Shown: positions 45,372-53,538 of the stretch, one piece after another
Layout: each line of letters starts with the position of its first letter
Position numbering within the stretch: the stretch's first letter is position 1
Assembly (NCBI RefSeq): GCF_927797785.1
Contig: NZ_CAKMLL010000070.1
Span: 1-60,265 of the forward strand
DNA from: Candidatus Nitrotoga sp. BS
GTDB taxonomy: Bacteria > Pseudomonadota > Gammaproteobacteria > Burkholderiales > Gallionellaceae
Direction: 5' to 3'
DNA: 60,265 nucleotides
Notes under the pieces: generated by a model
Databases searched by the model: none
What the model was told of the DNA's origin: nothing
The model's input: only the letters and a program-made list of their open reading frames with translations
Position numbers and translations under genes: made by a program

Positions 45372-46754
45372 TTAATACGACTTGTTGAGTTGCCTGATGA
45401 AAATGTGCTGACCTGGGTTGAGTACTCTTACGTTGTTATTCCAGCTTTGCAGTTTTTCCACACTCACTTTGTAGAGGCGAGAAATAGTACTCAGTGTGTC
45501 ACCTTTACGCACCGTGTGTTTAATAGTCTTCCCAGGCAACTGATTGGCAAGGGCAGGGCGATTATTGAGTGATTCAAATTTATTTTCTGCAATTTGACCA
45601 TTGAGTGGTACCAGTAGCATCTGACCGGTATTTACTTTAAGACGCGTTGACAGGCCGTTGACAGATCGCAGTGTCTCTGGTGACAGGCCGAAGCGTGTCG
45701 CGAGCTCGTTCAAGTGTTCCCCTTTTCTGATCTTGTAAGCTTGCCATGATACGAGTGGCAGGCTGTTGCTTGCCAGATTAGCGCGAAAGGTTTCCGCTTT
45801 GTCCACGGGTAACAATAGTACTTCTGAATTTTCTTGCAGAATAACCGGACGGCTGTGGGCGGGATTCAGCGCACGGAATTCATCCAGCGTAACATCCGCC
45901 AACCCTGCGGCAAGCTCCATGTCAATATTGTTTGACGTACTGACAGCAACGAAATACGGTTGATCCGCAACAGGATGTAGCGCCAGGCCAAAGTTGGCAG
46001 GATTGTCAATAATGTTCTTTATCGCTTGCAGTTTGGGTAGGTAGTTGCGTGTTTCGGATGGCATTTTAAGGTTGGCATAATTTGCCGGTAAACCTAGTTT
46101 GCGGTTATGAGCAAGAGCGCGTTGTACTGCCCCTTCTCCCCAGTTGTATGCGGCAAGTGCCAACTCCCAATCACCGAACATGCCATGCAACTTTTGCAGG
46201 TAGTCGAGTGCGGCGGTGGTCGCGCTGATAATATTCCGCCGCCCGTCATACCACCAATTCTGCCGCATGCCGAAATGTTTGCCAGTAGACGGGATGAACT
46301 GCCAGATGCCAGAGGCGCTAGATGTTGAATAACTACTTGGATTAAAAGCACTTTCTATCATCGGTAGCAGTGCGATTTCCGATGGCATTCCGCGTCGCTC
46401 GACTTCCTCCACAATAAAGTGGAGATAGCGCTCTCCACGCTCCGTCATTCGTTGCATATAGTCTGGACGTTTTGCGTACCATTGCTCGTGGTTCGCCACG
46501 AGCGGGCTATTCAATTTGCGCAGCGCGTAACCATTTCGGATGCGTTGCCATAAGTCATTTTGTGAAAAGCTAAGGTCGGCCGTAAGTGCCAGATCGAGGC
46601 CAGCGGAAGTAGCAGCTGGTTGTGGTGTGGAATCTGCTTGTAAGGCATCGAGCGAGCTATCAGGATAAATATTTTCCTCTGCATGAACCACAGTCACTGC
46701 GTTCAGCGCAATGCAAGCAGAGAAAGCGAATATGTATAATTTGTTTAACAGCAC
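45372..46754 (-). CDS. mltD: Membrane-bound lytic murein transglycosylase D
   Basis: 460 residues. Signal peptide (KLYIFAFSACIALNAVTVVH), a lysozyme-like SLT domain with catalytic Glu in LLPMIESAFNPSSYSTSSAS, then GIWQFIPSTGKHFGM and ALAAYNWGEGAVQ. Two C-terminal LysM modules (YKIRKGEHLNELATRFGLSP and HTVRKGDTLSTISRLYKVSV) bind glycan. The signal lacks the lipobox Cys of E. coli MltD. The start is GTG. It cleaves murein to 1,6-anhydro products. Confidence 0.93.
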   Translation of the reverse strand: MLLNKLYIFAFSACIALNAVTVVHAEENIYPDSSLDALQADSTPQPAATSAGLDLALTADLSFSQNDLWQRIRNGYALRKLNSPLVANHEQWYAKRPDYMQRMTERGERYLHFIVEEVERRGMPSEIALLPMIESAFNPSSYSTSSASGIWQFIPSTGKHFGMRQNWWYDGRRNIISATTAALDYLQKLHGMFGDWELALAAYNWGEGAVQRALAHNRKLGLPANYANLKMPSETRNYLPKLQAIKNIIDNPANFGLALHPVADQPYFVAVSTSNNIDMELAAGLADVTLDEFRALNPAHSRPVILQENSEVLLLPVDKAETFRANLASNSLPLVSWQAYKIRKGEHLNELATRFGLSPETLRSVNGLSTRLKVNTGQMLLVPLNGQIAENKFESLNNRPALANQLPGKTIKHTVRKGDTLSTISRLYKVSVEKLQSWNNNVRVLNPGQHIFIRQLNKSY

Positions 46755-46875
46755 TTAATGATGCCCTACAGAAATAAAATTATGTCGATGGTAACCGAGG
46801 GTGCAAAGAGCTTCAATGATTGGTCAAGCCAGATTTTCAAGGCAGTATCACTTGGCAAAGAAGTTTTTGAGACGG

Positions 46876-47787
46876 CTATTCGCATGAATCGGTTATATTT
46901 GAAGCTTGCTCCCTTACTTTAATAGCTGCTTGTTCGGCAATCATTATATTGCGACTTTTTGGTGTTTCCAGACTGATACGTCCAAGTGCTCCAGTGCGGT
47001 AATCCTGTAGTAGCATGAGAGCAGCTTTTTCCAGATTTGGAACGCCTCCCTTGAGCAAAAACCCGCGCCGTTTAGCGACTGCTTCGACAATGCCCACCCC
47101 ATCCAGACCTTCAACGGAGAATCCGTAACGGTTTGCCAGGAAGTGGGGATAGCATGCTAGCAGGATGTCACCCAGAAAACTGGCCACTTCTTCGTCAATT
47201 ATGGCATTTCGCCCAACCGCGTGGCTTGCGGCCAGCATGAAGCCGTCGCTGTCATACTCAATCTTTGGCCACATTAGCCCTGGCGTATCTATCAGCGTCA
47301 TCCGCTCATTCAAATCGAATCCCTGCTGGTTTTTGGTCACTGCGGGCTCGTCGCCTACAGCAGCCACTCGGCGCTTCAGTAGCGCATTCATCAGTGTAGA
47401 TTTTCCTACATTAGGGATGCCCATGATCATCATGCGTAGTGGCTTAAGTCTGTTATCACGATGCGGGGCAAGCATCTCGCATAAACCAGGAACCTTGGCG
47501 ACATCTCCCGGTTTTTTGCAGGATAGCGCTATGGCTTTAATTCCTTTTTGTTCATTGTAGAAATTCAGCCAGGCTTTAGTGGCCGCCGGATCAGCCAGAT
47601 CGGCTTTATTGAGGATTTTTAAACAGGGCCGCTGGCGATGCACGCGCAGCTCTGTAATGACTGGATTGCTGCCCGCTTCCGGCACGCGTGCATCTAATAC
47701 CTCTATTATCATATCGACGCGTTCCATGGTTTCGGCTGCCTTTTTGCGCGCCGAAACCATGTGGCCGGGGAACCACTGAATGGACAT
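46876..47787 (-). CDS. rbgA: Ribosome biogenesis GTPase RbgA/YlqF
   Basis: 303 residues with circularly permuted GTPase motifs: G4 NKADL near 60, then G1 GIPNVGKSTLMNALL near 123, G3 DTPGLMWPK. The N-terminus SIQWFPGHMVSARKKAAETM is the RbgA/YlqF hallmark, and the C-terminus has the RNA-binding ANTAR-like helices (GVGIVEAVAKRRGFLLKGG). Members assist late assembly of the 50S subunit. Confidence 0.93.
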   Translation of the reverse strand: MSIQWFPGHMVSARKKAAETMERVDMIIEVLDARVPEAGSNPVITELRVHRQRPCLKILNKADLADPAATKAWLNFYNEQKGIKAIALSCKKPGDVAKVPGLCEMLAPHRDNRLKPLRMMIMGIPNVGKSTLMNALLKRRVAAVGDEPAVTKNQQGFDLNERMTLIDTPGLMWPKIEYDSDGFMLAASHAVGRNAIIDEEVASFLGDILLACYPHFLANRYGFSVEGLDGVGIVEAVAKRRGFLLKGGVPNLEKAALMLLQDYRTGALGRISLETPKSRNIMIAEQAAIKVREQASNITDSCE

Positions 47788-48130
47788 TCGTAATCAACTA
47801 TCTAGATAAAGGTGCATTTTACTCTTCGCTGATTGATACGTCATGTATGTCGTTGCTGAGGGTACATCTAAAATCCAGATTCCATCCAATATCCTGAGTT
47901 AGGAGCATTCGAAGCCACCTCATTTGATCAGCAGAGAGTTGCTTCTCAATGGTCTTTCCTACTTATTAATATACCTATCTCAAAACAATTTTTACTCACT
48001 TCGAAAGTAATTATTATTTGGTTCAGACCAGCGGATGCTGTGTTTGGACGAATACTGAAGTGATCATCCCAGTGATGTTGAAGAAGGCTTAGAAGTGTCA
48101 AGTTTGAATGGTTCATCGATGATGTTTTTA
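47788..48130. other. Intergenic, no gene recognised
   Basis: AT-rich. GGTACATCTAAAATCCAGAT at 47858-47877 weakly resembles one end of the 9793/35651/52978 MITE family but no partner end is seen. Otherwise nothing recognisable before the IS200-type element. Confidence 0.5.
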
Positions 48131-48213
48131 TTGAAAGTTAAAAAACCACGTCCTATGGACGTGGTCATCACCTGATTGGCTTTGCCTGTCAGAGTACCTG
48201 CCCATACAGTTAT

Positions 48214-48249
48214 CTTTCGGAGTGTTGTCCCCGCAACACTTAACGAAAG
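48214..48249 (+). promoter_or_regulatory. Translation-inhibitory stem-loop upstream of tnpA
   Basis: CTTTCG / CGAAAG outer stem and AGTGTTG / CAACACT inner stem around a CCCCG-type loop. The outer 3' strand covers the AAAGG ribosome site of tnpA (ATG 48258), so it should hide it. IS200 elements are known to limit TnpA with such a structure. Confidence 0.7.
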
Positions 48250-48257
48250 GAAAAGAT

Positions 48258-48719
48258 ATGAGCAGGTTTTCAAGAGCATCGCACGTTATCTGGCATTGTC
48301 AATATCATTTGGTATGGGTTCCGAAGTACAGATTTCGGATACTCCAAGGGCCGGTAGGTCGAGAGGTCTATAAATGCGTGATGATACTCAGCCAGCAGTT
48401 AGGGTGCGAAGTAGTGGAATTGAATGTGCAGGCGGATCACGTACACTTGTTGGTAAAGGTGCCACCGAAATTATCGGTATCGGGCTTGATGGGTATATTG
48501 AAAGGTCGGACGGCGATAAGGTTGTTCAGCGTATTTCCGTTTCTCAAGAAACGGCCCTATTGGGGCAATCATTTCTGGGCGAAGGGCTACTGTGTTGACA
48601 CGGTGGGACTGAACGGAGAGATGATACAAAAGTACGTGCGGTTTCAAGAGAAGGAAGAGCAGCATCAGGAGCAATTGCAACTGGAACCTGGCAGAGCGCC
48701 TTCTCGGAAGGCGCGATAG
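48258..48719 (+). CDS. tnpA: IS200/IS605 family transposase TnpA (Y1 HUH)
   Basis: 153 residues: HVIWHCQYHLVWVPKYRFRI, HUH motif DHVHLLVKVPP, and the catalytic tyrosine in the C-terminal helix GEMIQKYVRFQEKEEQ. All catalytic parts are intact, so it may be active. Start chosen at ATG 48258 with AAAGGA eight bases upstream; an earlier in-frame ATG lies inside the stem-loop. A strong hairpin GCCCCCC-TCT-GGGGGGC (48724-48740) follows the stop. Confidence 0.93.
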   Translation: MSRFSRASHVIWHCQYHLVWVPKYRFRILQGPVGREVYKCVMILSQQLGCEVVELNVQADHVHLLVKVPPKLSVSGLMGILKGRTAIRLFSVFPFLKKRPYWGNHFWAKGYCVDTVGLNGEMIQKYVRFQEKEEQHQEQLQLEPGRAPSRKAR

Positions 48720-48723
48720 GTGT

Positions 48724-48740
48724 GCCCCCCTCTGGGGGGC
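48724..48740 (+). terminator. GC hairpin after tnpA
   Basis: GCCCCCC-TCT-GGGGGGC immediately after the tnpA stop codon. It has no T-run, but the right-end hairpin with TTTGTTT follows at 48752-48777 and could complete termination, also for the convergent amt gene. Confidence 0.55.
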
Positions 48741-48868
48741 ATTGGGCAATACCACGTTCTACGAACGTGGTTTGTTTACTTGCCGGATCAATAGTTGCCT
48801 TAAATATCATAATGATGGTGCACAGCTCGTTTTTGCTCAAGCAATTTATGCTTGAAACAGGCTCGACG

Positions 48869-50080
48869 CTACCACCCCGATTCTCGTTCCGGTGTTGCCG
48901 TAATTTTGTGTATGCTCAAATCCGAACCATTGAATTCTTCTTCCGCACTCAGTCGAATACCGACTGTTTTCTTCAAAATAAAATAGACTAAAAAACCGCC
49001 GCCGAAAGCAATCGCTATACCCAGCAGCGTACCGATTGTCTGCGCCATAAAACTGACCCCACCAAGCCCCCCCCAAGCCTTCAGCCCGAAGATACCTGCT
49101 GCTATACCACCCCATGCGCCGCATAATCCATGGAGCGGCCAGACGCCGAGTACGTCATCTATTTTCCAACGGTTCTGCGTTAAGGTGAACATCCATACAA
49201 ACAGCCCACCCGCAATGCCGCCGGTCACCAATGCGCCAAGGGGGTGCATCACATCGGAGCCAGCGCATACGGCTACCAGCCCGGCCAAGGGGCCGTTATG
49301 TACGAAGCCGGGGTCATTTTTGCCAACAAAAAGTGCAACCAGTGTGCCGCCCACCATCGCCATGAGGGAGTTAACTGCAACCAGGCCACTGATCTTGCCA
49401 ATTTCTTGCGCTGACATGACATTAAAGCCGAACCAGCCAACGGTGAGTATCCATGCGCCTAGTGCAAGAAAGGGAATGCTGGAAGGTGGGTGCGCCGCGA
49501 CGCGACCTTCTTTGGTATAGCGTCCACGCCTCGCACCAAGCAGTAAAACGGCCGCGAGTGCTATCCAGCCACCTACTGCATGCACCACAACAGAACCGGC
49601 AAAATCGTGAAATTCCGCGCCGAATTTGGATTGTAGCCAACTTTGCACACCAAAGCGGTGGTTCCAGGCGATGCCCTCGAAAAAGGGATAAATAAAACCG
49701 ACCAGTATAAAGGTGGCGGCTAACTGCGGATTGAATTTGGCACGCTCTGCCATACCTCCGGAAACAATAGCGGGAATGGCCGCAGCAAAGGTCAGGAGGA
49801 AGAAAAATTTGATCAGTTCATAGCCATTTTTCTGTGCCAAATGTTCAGCATCGGTGAAAAAATTAACGCCGTAGGCGATGCCGTAGCCGATAAAAAAATA
49901 TGCCAGCGTGGAGATGCCGAAGTCGGTGAGAATTTTCACCAACGCGTTCACCTGATTTTTCTTACGAACCGTACCCAATTCAAGAAAAGCAAACCCTGCG
50001 TGCATCGCCAGAACCATGATAGCGCCGAGCAGTATAAACAGTGCGTCACTGCCTGTTTTCAGGTTTCCAATATTTTCCAT
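48869..50080 (-). CDS. amt: Ammonium transporter Amt
   Basis: 403 residues, eleven membrane helices. Pore landmarks: FHDFAGSVVVHAVGGWIALA with the conserved Asp and first pore His, VWPLHGLCGAWGGIAAGIFG with the second pore His, and GFNVMSAQE. It conducts ammonium/ammonia into the cell. GGAG seven bases before the ATG. Upstream are a sigma-54 promoter and an NtrC-type site, so it is nitrogen-regulated. Unusually no glnK adjoins it; the partner PII protein must be elsewhere. Confidence 0.95.
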   Translation of the reverse strand: MENIGNLKTGSDALFILLGAIMVLAMHAGFAFLELGTVRKKNQVNALVKILTDFGISTLAYFFIGYGIAYGVNFFTDAEHLAQKNGYELIKFFFLLTFAAAIPAIVSGGMAERAKFNPQLAATFILVGFIYPFFEGIAWNHRFGVQSWLQSKFGAEFHDFAGSVVVHAVGGWIALAAVLLLGARRGRYTKEGRVAAHPPSSIPFLALGAWILTVGWFGFNVMSAQEIGKISGLVAVNSLMAMVGGTLVALFVGKNDPGFVHNGPLAGLVAVCAGSDVMHPLGALVTGGIAGGLFVWMFTLTQNRWKIDDVLGVWPLHGLCGAWGGIAAGIFGLKAWGGLGGVSFMAQTIGTLLGIAIAFGGGFLVYFILKKTVGIRLSAEEEFNGSDLSIHKITATPERESGW

Positions 50081-50116
50081 TTCTTACTCCGTATATGAAC
50101 TAGCCCAGAGGTTATA

Positions 50117-50132
50117 AGCAAGTTTCGTTCCA
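50117..50132 (-). promoter_or_regulatory. Sigma-54 promoter of amt
   Basis: On the minus strand TGGAAC-GAAAC-TTGCT matches TGGCAC-N5-TTGCW with one mismatch. The predicted start of transcription lies about 25 bases before the amt ATG. An NtrC-type palindrome lies about 80 bases further upstream. Confidence 0.8.
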
Positions 50133-50194
50133 GCTTGTCTGTATCTTGATTTGTATACGTATTTCTGTTTAGTTAATATTTATACATGAATATA

Positions 50195-50211
50195 CACACC
50201 AATTTGGTGCA
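50195..50211 (-). promoter_or_regulatory. NtrC-type enhancer site upstream of amt
   Basis: Minus strand TGCACC-AAATT-GGTGTG matches the NtrC consensus TGCACC-N5-GGTGCA at 11 of 12 positions, at about -90 to -107 relative to the predicted start, the usual enhancer distance. Confidence 0.8.
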
Positions 50212-50213
50212 TT

Positions 50214-50258
50214 GTTACCTCATTGACGCTTCAAATTGGCGCGTCATCCTGAGGTAAC
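50214..50258 (-). terminator. Long imperfect palindrome after the NUDIX gene
   Basis: GTTACCTCA...TGACGC - loop - GCGTCA...TGAGGTAAC forms a two-step stem just beyond the NUDIX stop. It probably ends that transcript and insulates the amt promoter; it lacks a long T-run, so it could instead bind a protein. Confidence 0.5.
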
Positions 50259-50282
50259 GGTATGGAGACCTCCAGTCATTTA

Positions 50283-50828
50283 TTAATTTTCCCAGCCATT
50301 TAACACTTTTTCCAGCCAGAAAATGCCAATCATGGTTTTGCTGTCGTTGATTTTCCCCTGTCTTATCAAGTCCAGTGCATCGCTAAGCGATAGCTCAAAT
50401 ACTTCAAGAAACTCCCCATCGTCTAGTTGTTGACCTTGGTAGGTCAGTCCTCGTGCCAGAAAATATTCCATTCGTTCATCGGAAAAACCTATACACGGCC
50501 AAGCAGTGGTCAAATGCGTCCACTGGCTGGCAAGGTAGCCAGTTTCTTCCAATAATTCGCGTTGCGCGGTGAGCAAAATATCTTCGCCATGATCAATTTT
50601 TCCGGCAGGCAGCTCAATAAATACACGGTGCGGCGCATAGCGAAATTGCCGTTCCATTAATAGATTGCCATTATCCAGAATTGCCAACACGGCCACCGCG
50701 CCGGGATGGACTATATGTTCGCGCATGCCCGCACTGCCATCCGGCAACTTCACGTTGTCCTTGAATACCTTGATGAAATCACCTTCATACACAGGCTTCG
50801 AATCAAGACGGGTTTCTTTTAAATCCAT
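50283..50828 (-). CDS. NUDIX hydrolase, ADP-ribose pyrophosphatase type
   Basis: 181 residues with a complete Nudix box GKIDHGEDILLTAQRELLEE followed by TGY. The N-terminal VYEGDFIKVFKDNVKLPDG, HPGAVAVLAILDN and RQFRYAPHRVFIELPAG and the following MEYFLARGLTYQGQQLDDGE are typical of NudF/ADP-sugar pyrophosphatases. It hydrolyses ADP-ribose or related sugars to AMP plus sugar phosphate. AAGGAG precedes the ATG. Confidence 0.9.
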   Translation of the reverse strand: MDLKETRLDSKPVYEGDFIKVFKDNVKLPDGSAGMREHIVHPGAVAVLAILDNGNLLMERQFRYAPHRVFIELPAGKIDHGEDILLTAQRELLEETGYLASQWTHLTTAWPCIGFSDERMEYFLARGLTYQGQQLDDGEFLEVFELSLSDALDLIRQGKINDSKTMIGIFWLEKVLNGWEN

Positions 50829-50901
50829 AAATACTCCTTAAATTTTATCAACGAAGGGATGCTTCACGCAGGTGGCTATGTAAGTGTGGATCGATAATGT
50901 C

Positions 50902-52947
50902 TTAGCCCGTCTCGCCAGATTTGCATACATTTATCAAAGTTTGGCAATCTTCGATTACGGGCAAACATTGCACGCCTTGGCAGACCCACGCGCTAAGGCC
51001 TTGTGTGAGAGGCTTTGTCAGTGTTTCCGGAAGTCCGACAGGCTCGCCTTCCACAGCCAGTATCAAGGTGTCAGGCCAGTAGTGTTGAAATAATTGCTTG
51101 CACCAGGCTGCGCTTGTTCCCGGTTCACCACGCAAAATGACGATTTGCGGCGGCATAAGATATTCTTGCAAAGTCATTAACAGGCTAGTGAAGCCCATGG
51201 GTTGCTTTGCAAAAAATGGATAATAAAGTGTCAGCGTGCGCCCGGCAGCCTCAAGGTAGCGCTTCTCTCCTAAAATATGGCCGAGGCGCTGTAATGCGAG
51301 TGCTGCAATGCCATTGCCGGAAGGCATCGCATTATCATGCTCTGGCTTGGGGCGATGGATAAGCTTTTCGTGGTCGTGGCTGGTAAAGAAAAACCCACCC
51401 GCTTGCTGATCTTCGAATTGTTCCAGTAACACATCGGCTAGCGCGCGGGCAAATTCCAGATCAGTCTGTCGGAACTGCGTTTGCAGTAATTCCAGTAAAG
51501 CATCCAGCATGAATGCATAGTCATCAAGATAGGCATTCAGATGCGATTTGCCGTCCTTGCTGGTAGCAAACAGGCGACCATTTTGCCACATCGTGGCATG
51601 TATAAAATCTACCGCGCGCTGTGCCGACAATATCCACTCTGCTTCGCCCAGTCTCCTGCCAGCACGCGCCATACCTTTGATCATAAGTGCGTTCCAGCTA
51701 ACCAGTATTTTTTCGTCACGTCCTGGGCGCATCCGGCTTGCACGCGCGGCGAACATTTTTTCTTGCGCACTGGCGAGTTGCTGCGTGACTTGTTCAAGGG
51801 GAAGATGTAGTGCTTCCGCTATGCTATCTGGCGGCTGGGCAACTATCAAATTCCAATACTTATCTTCAAAATTAGGCGGCTGATCAAGTCCATAGTGAGC
51901 GGCGACGATGGCATATTCTTCCACGCTTAACAAGCTTGCGGCCTGCTCCGGCGTCCACACATAAAATTTGCCTTCCTCGTGCTCAGAATCCGCATCTAGA
52001 CTGGAGTAATAACCGCCTTGCGGTGACTGCATCTCACGCATGACCCAACCCGATATACCTTGTACAACGCGATTAAACGATGTTTCGCCTGACAGCACAT
52101 ACGCATCGCTGTAAAGTGCCAGCAATGGGCCATTGTCGTATAGCATTTTTTCAAAATGGGGAATTTCCCAGCGTTCATCCACACTATAGCGGCAAAAACC
52201 GCCGCCCAGCTGATCGTAAATCCCGCCATCCGCCATTTTTTGCAGCGTGAAGAGCACCATGCGACGCGCGTCGGGATCACCGCCACGCATCGTATACCTT
52301 AACAAAAATTCCATCTCGGTCGGGAGCGGAAATTTGGGTGCACCGCCGAAACCACCGTGAACAGGATCAAACAATCTTTGAAATCCGCTGAATGCATCTT
52401 CTAATGACGTTTTATTGAAACTAACCTGATTTTTTTCGCTCGGTTGGATGGTGCTAAATTCTTGCATCAGCGACAAACTTTGTTTGGCAATGTCATCCTG
52501 ACGCGTGCGATAAAGCTCTGCCACGCGTTCGAGTAAAGATACAAAGCCGGGCAAGTTGTAGCGTGCCTGTTTTGGGAAATAGGTACCGCCAAAAAACGGC
52601 ACTTGATCGGGCGTTAAAAATAAGGTGAGTGGCCAGCCGCCATTTCGCTGGGTCAGCATATTATGGGCGGCCTGATAAATGTGATCCAAGTCGGGCCGCT
52701 CTTCACGATCTACCTTGATATTGATGAAATATTGGTTCATCACTGCGGCGACGTCTGCATCCTCAAACGACTCGTGTGCCATGACGTGACACCAGTGGCA
52801 GGCGGAATAGCCGATGGATAACAGGATCGGCTTATTCAGTTCGCGAGCGCACTTCAGTGCTTCTTCACCCCACGGGAACCAATCTACTGGGTTGTCGGCA
52901 TGCTGCTGTAAATAGGGGCTGGTCTCTTGGGTAAGGCGATTAGGCAT
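50902..52947 (-). CDS. DUF255 thioredoxin-like / six-hairpin glycosidase-fold protein (YyaL type)
   Basis: 681 residues from ATG 52945-52947 ([20 protein letters not shown], the classical start). Thioredoxin-like N-terminus with [20 protein letters not shown] (CHWC), then [12 protein letters not shown] and [13 protein letters not shown]; the C-terminal (alpha/alpha)6 barrel includes [27 protein letters not shown] and [12 protein letters not shown]. Homologues include YyaL and spermatogenesis-associated SPATA20; function unclear. A longer reading to 52998 would start inside the MITE and is not credible. Confidence 0.92.
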   Translation of the reverse strand: MPNRLTQETSPYLQQHADNPVDWFPWGEEALKCARELNKPILLSIGYSACHWCHVMAHESFEDADVAAVMNQYFINIKVDREERPDLDHIYQAAHNMLTQRNGGWPLTLFLTPDQVPFFGGTYFPKQARYNLPGFVSLLERVAELYRTRQDDIAKQSLSLMQEFSTIQPSEKNQVSFNKTSLEDAFSGFQRLFDPVHGGFGGAPKFPLPTEMEFLLRYTMRGGDPDARRMVLFTLQKMADGGIYDQLGGGFCRYSVDERWEIPHFEKMLYDNGPLLALYSDAYVLSGETSFNRVVQGISGWVMREMQSPQGGYYSSLDADSEHEEGKFYVWTPEQAASLLSVEEYAIVAAHYGLDQPPNFEDKYWNLIVAQPPDSIAEALHLPLEQVTQQLASAQEKMFAARASRMRPGRDEKILVSWNALMIKGMARAGRRLGEAEWILSAQRAVDFIHATMWQNGRLFATSKDGKSHLNAYLDDYAFMLDALLELLQTQFRQTDLEFARALADVLLEQFEDQQAGGFFFTSHDHEKLIHRPKPEHDNAMPSGNGIAALALQRLGHILGEKRYLEAAGRTLTLYYPFFAKQPMGFTSLLMTLQEYLMPPQIVILRGEPGTSAAWCKQLFQHYWPDTLILAVEGEPVGLPETLTKPLTQGLSAWVCQGVQCLPVIEDCQTLINVCKSGETG

Positions 52948-52977
52948 ATTGGGCTCAATAATAAATACTTCGATTAT

Positions 52978-53153
52978 GGGCACCTCTAAATAATCCAATT
53001 CTTCAAACAGCCGCTTACCGGCTTGCCTGCTTACTTTGCATCGTTACAATACGGCTTTAATAAAAATATAGCTTATATATCAACTGTATGCTCAGCTAAA
53101 ATTTTATACTCATGCCTTACCTTGCTTAGAAACTTGAATTATTCGAGACGCCC
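52978..53153. repeat. MITE-like element, copy 3 (176 bp)
   Basis: Left end GGGCACCTCTAAATAATCCA and inverted right end GGGCGTCTCGAATAATTCAA: the same family as copies 1 and 2, with divergence at the right end. It lies 30 bases before the DUF255 start and probably separates the gene from its old promoter. Confidence 0.8.
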
Positions 53154-53538
53154 TTAGGTCAACGCGGATGCTTCCTTGACGCAGAGTTTACAGTTATACA
53201 ACATTACCATTACCATCTCTACTGAATGAGCACAATACCCACGCATGCTAAATTCAGGACTCTCTGCTGAAAGCATTTTTTAACTTGGTCAGAGTTGAAC
53301 GCTTAACGATATGTTTGGGATCAGCTATACTTAGCGAAGGTGATATTTGCGCTTCTCATGGCACTTCTAAAATTAGGTTTCAGCCCAATATTTTGTTTAT
53401 CTATATGCAGACAAATGCGCTGTCCTGAATTAATTTCATGACTTGCATTCCGGCAAACGCTGAATTTTATAAGACAACCATCAAATTCGAATTCGTTTAA
53501 TTATTTGTGCAACTTCAGTTTGAATCCACTCGTCTGCC
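53154..53538. other. Intergenic, no gene recognised
   Basis: Upstream region of the penicillin-binding protein. GGCACTTCTAAAATTAGGTT at 53361-53380 weakly resembles another MITE end. No RNA or clear promoter was recognised. Confidence 0.5.

Larger units (their letters stand above)
48135..48775 (+). mobile_element. IS200/IS605-type insertion sequence (tnpA only)
   Basis: Left-end hairpin CCACGTCC-TAT-GGACGTGG (48145-48163) and right-end hairpin CCACGTTC-TAC-GAACGTGG (48752-48770) flank an intact tnpA, the organisation of single-strand transposing IS200 elements that lack terminal inverted repeats. Boundaries outside the hairpins are approximate. There is no tnpB. Confidence 0.85.

Noticed and set aside
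51020-51045. Fragment of the 13757-13920 element (AAGTCCGACAGGCT)
   Set aside because: The short match lies within an intact DUF255 coding sequence and has no second end.
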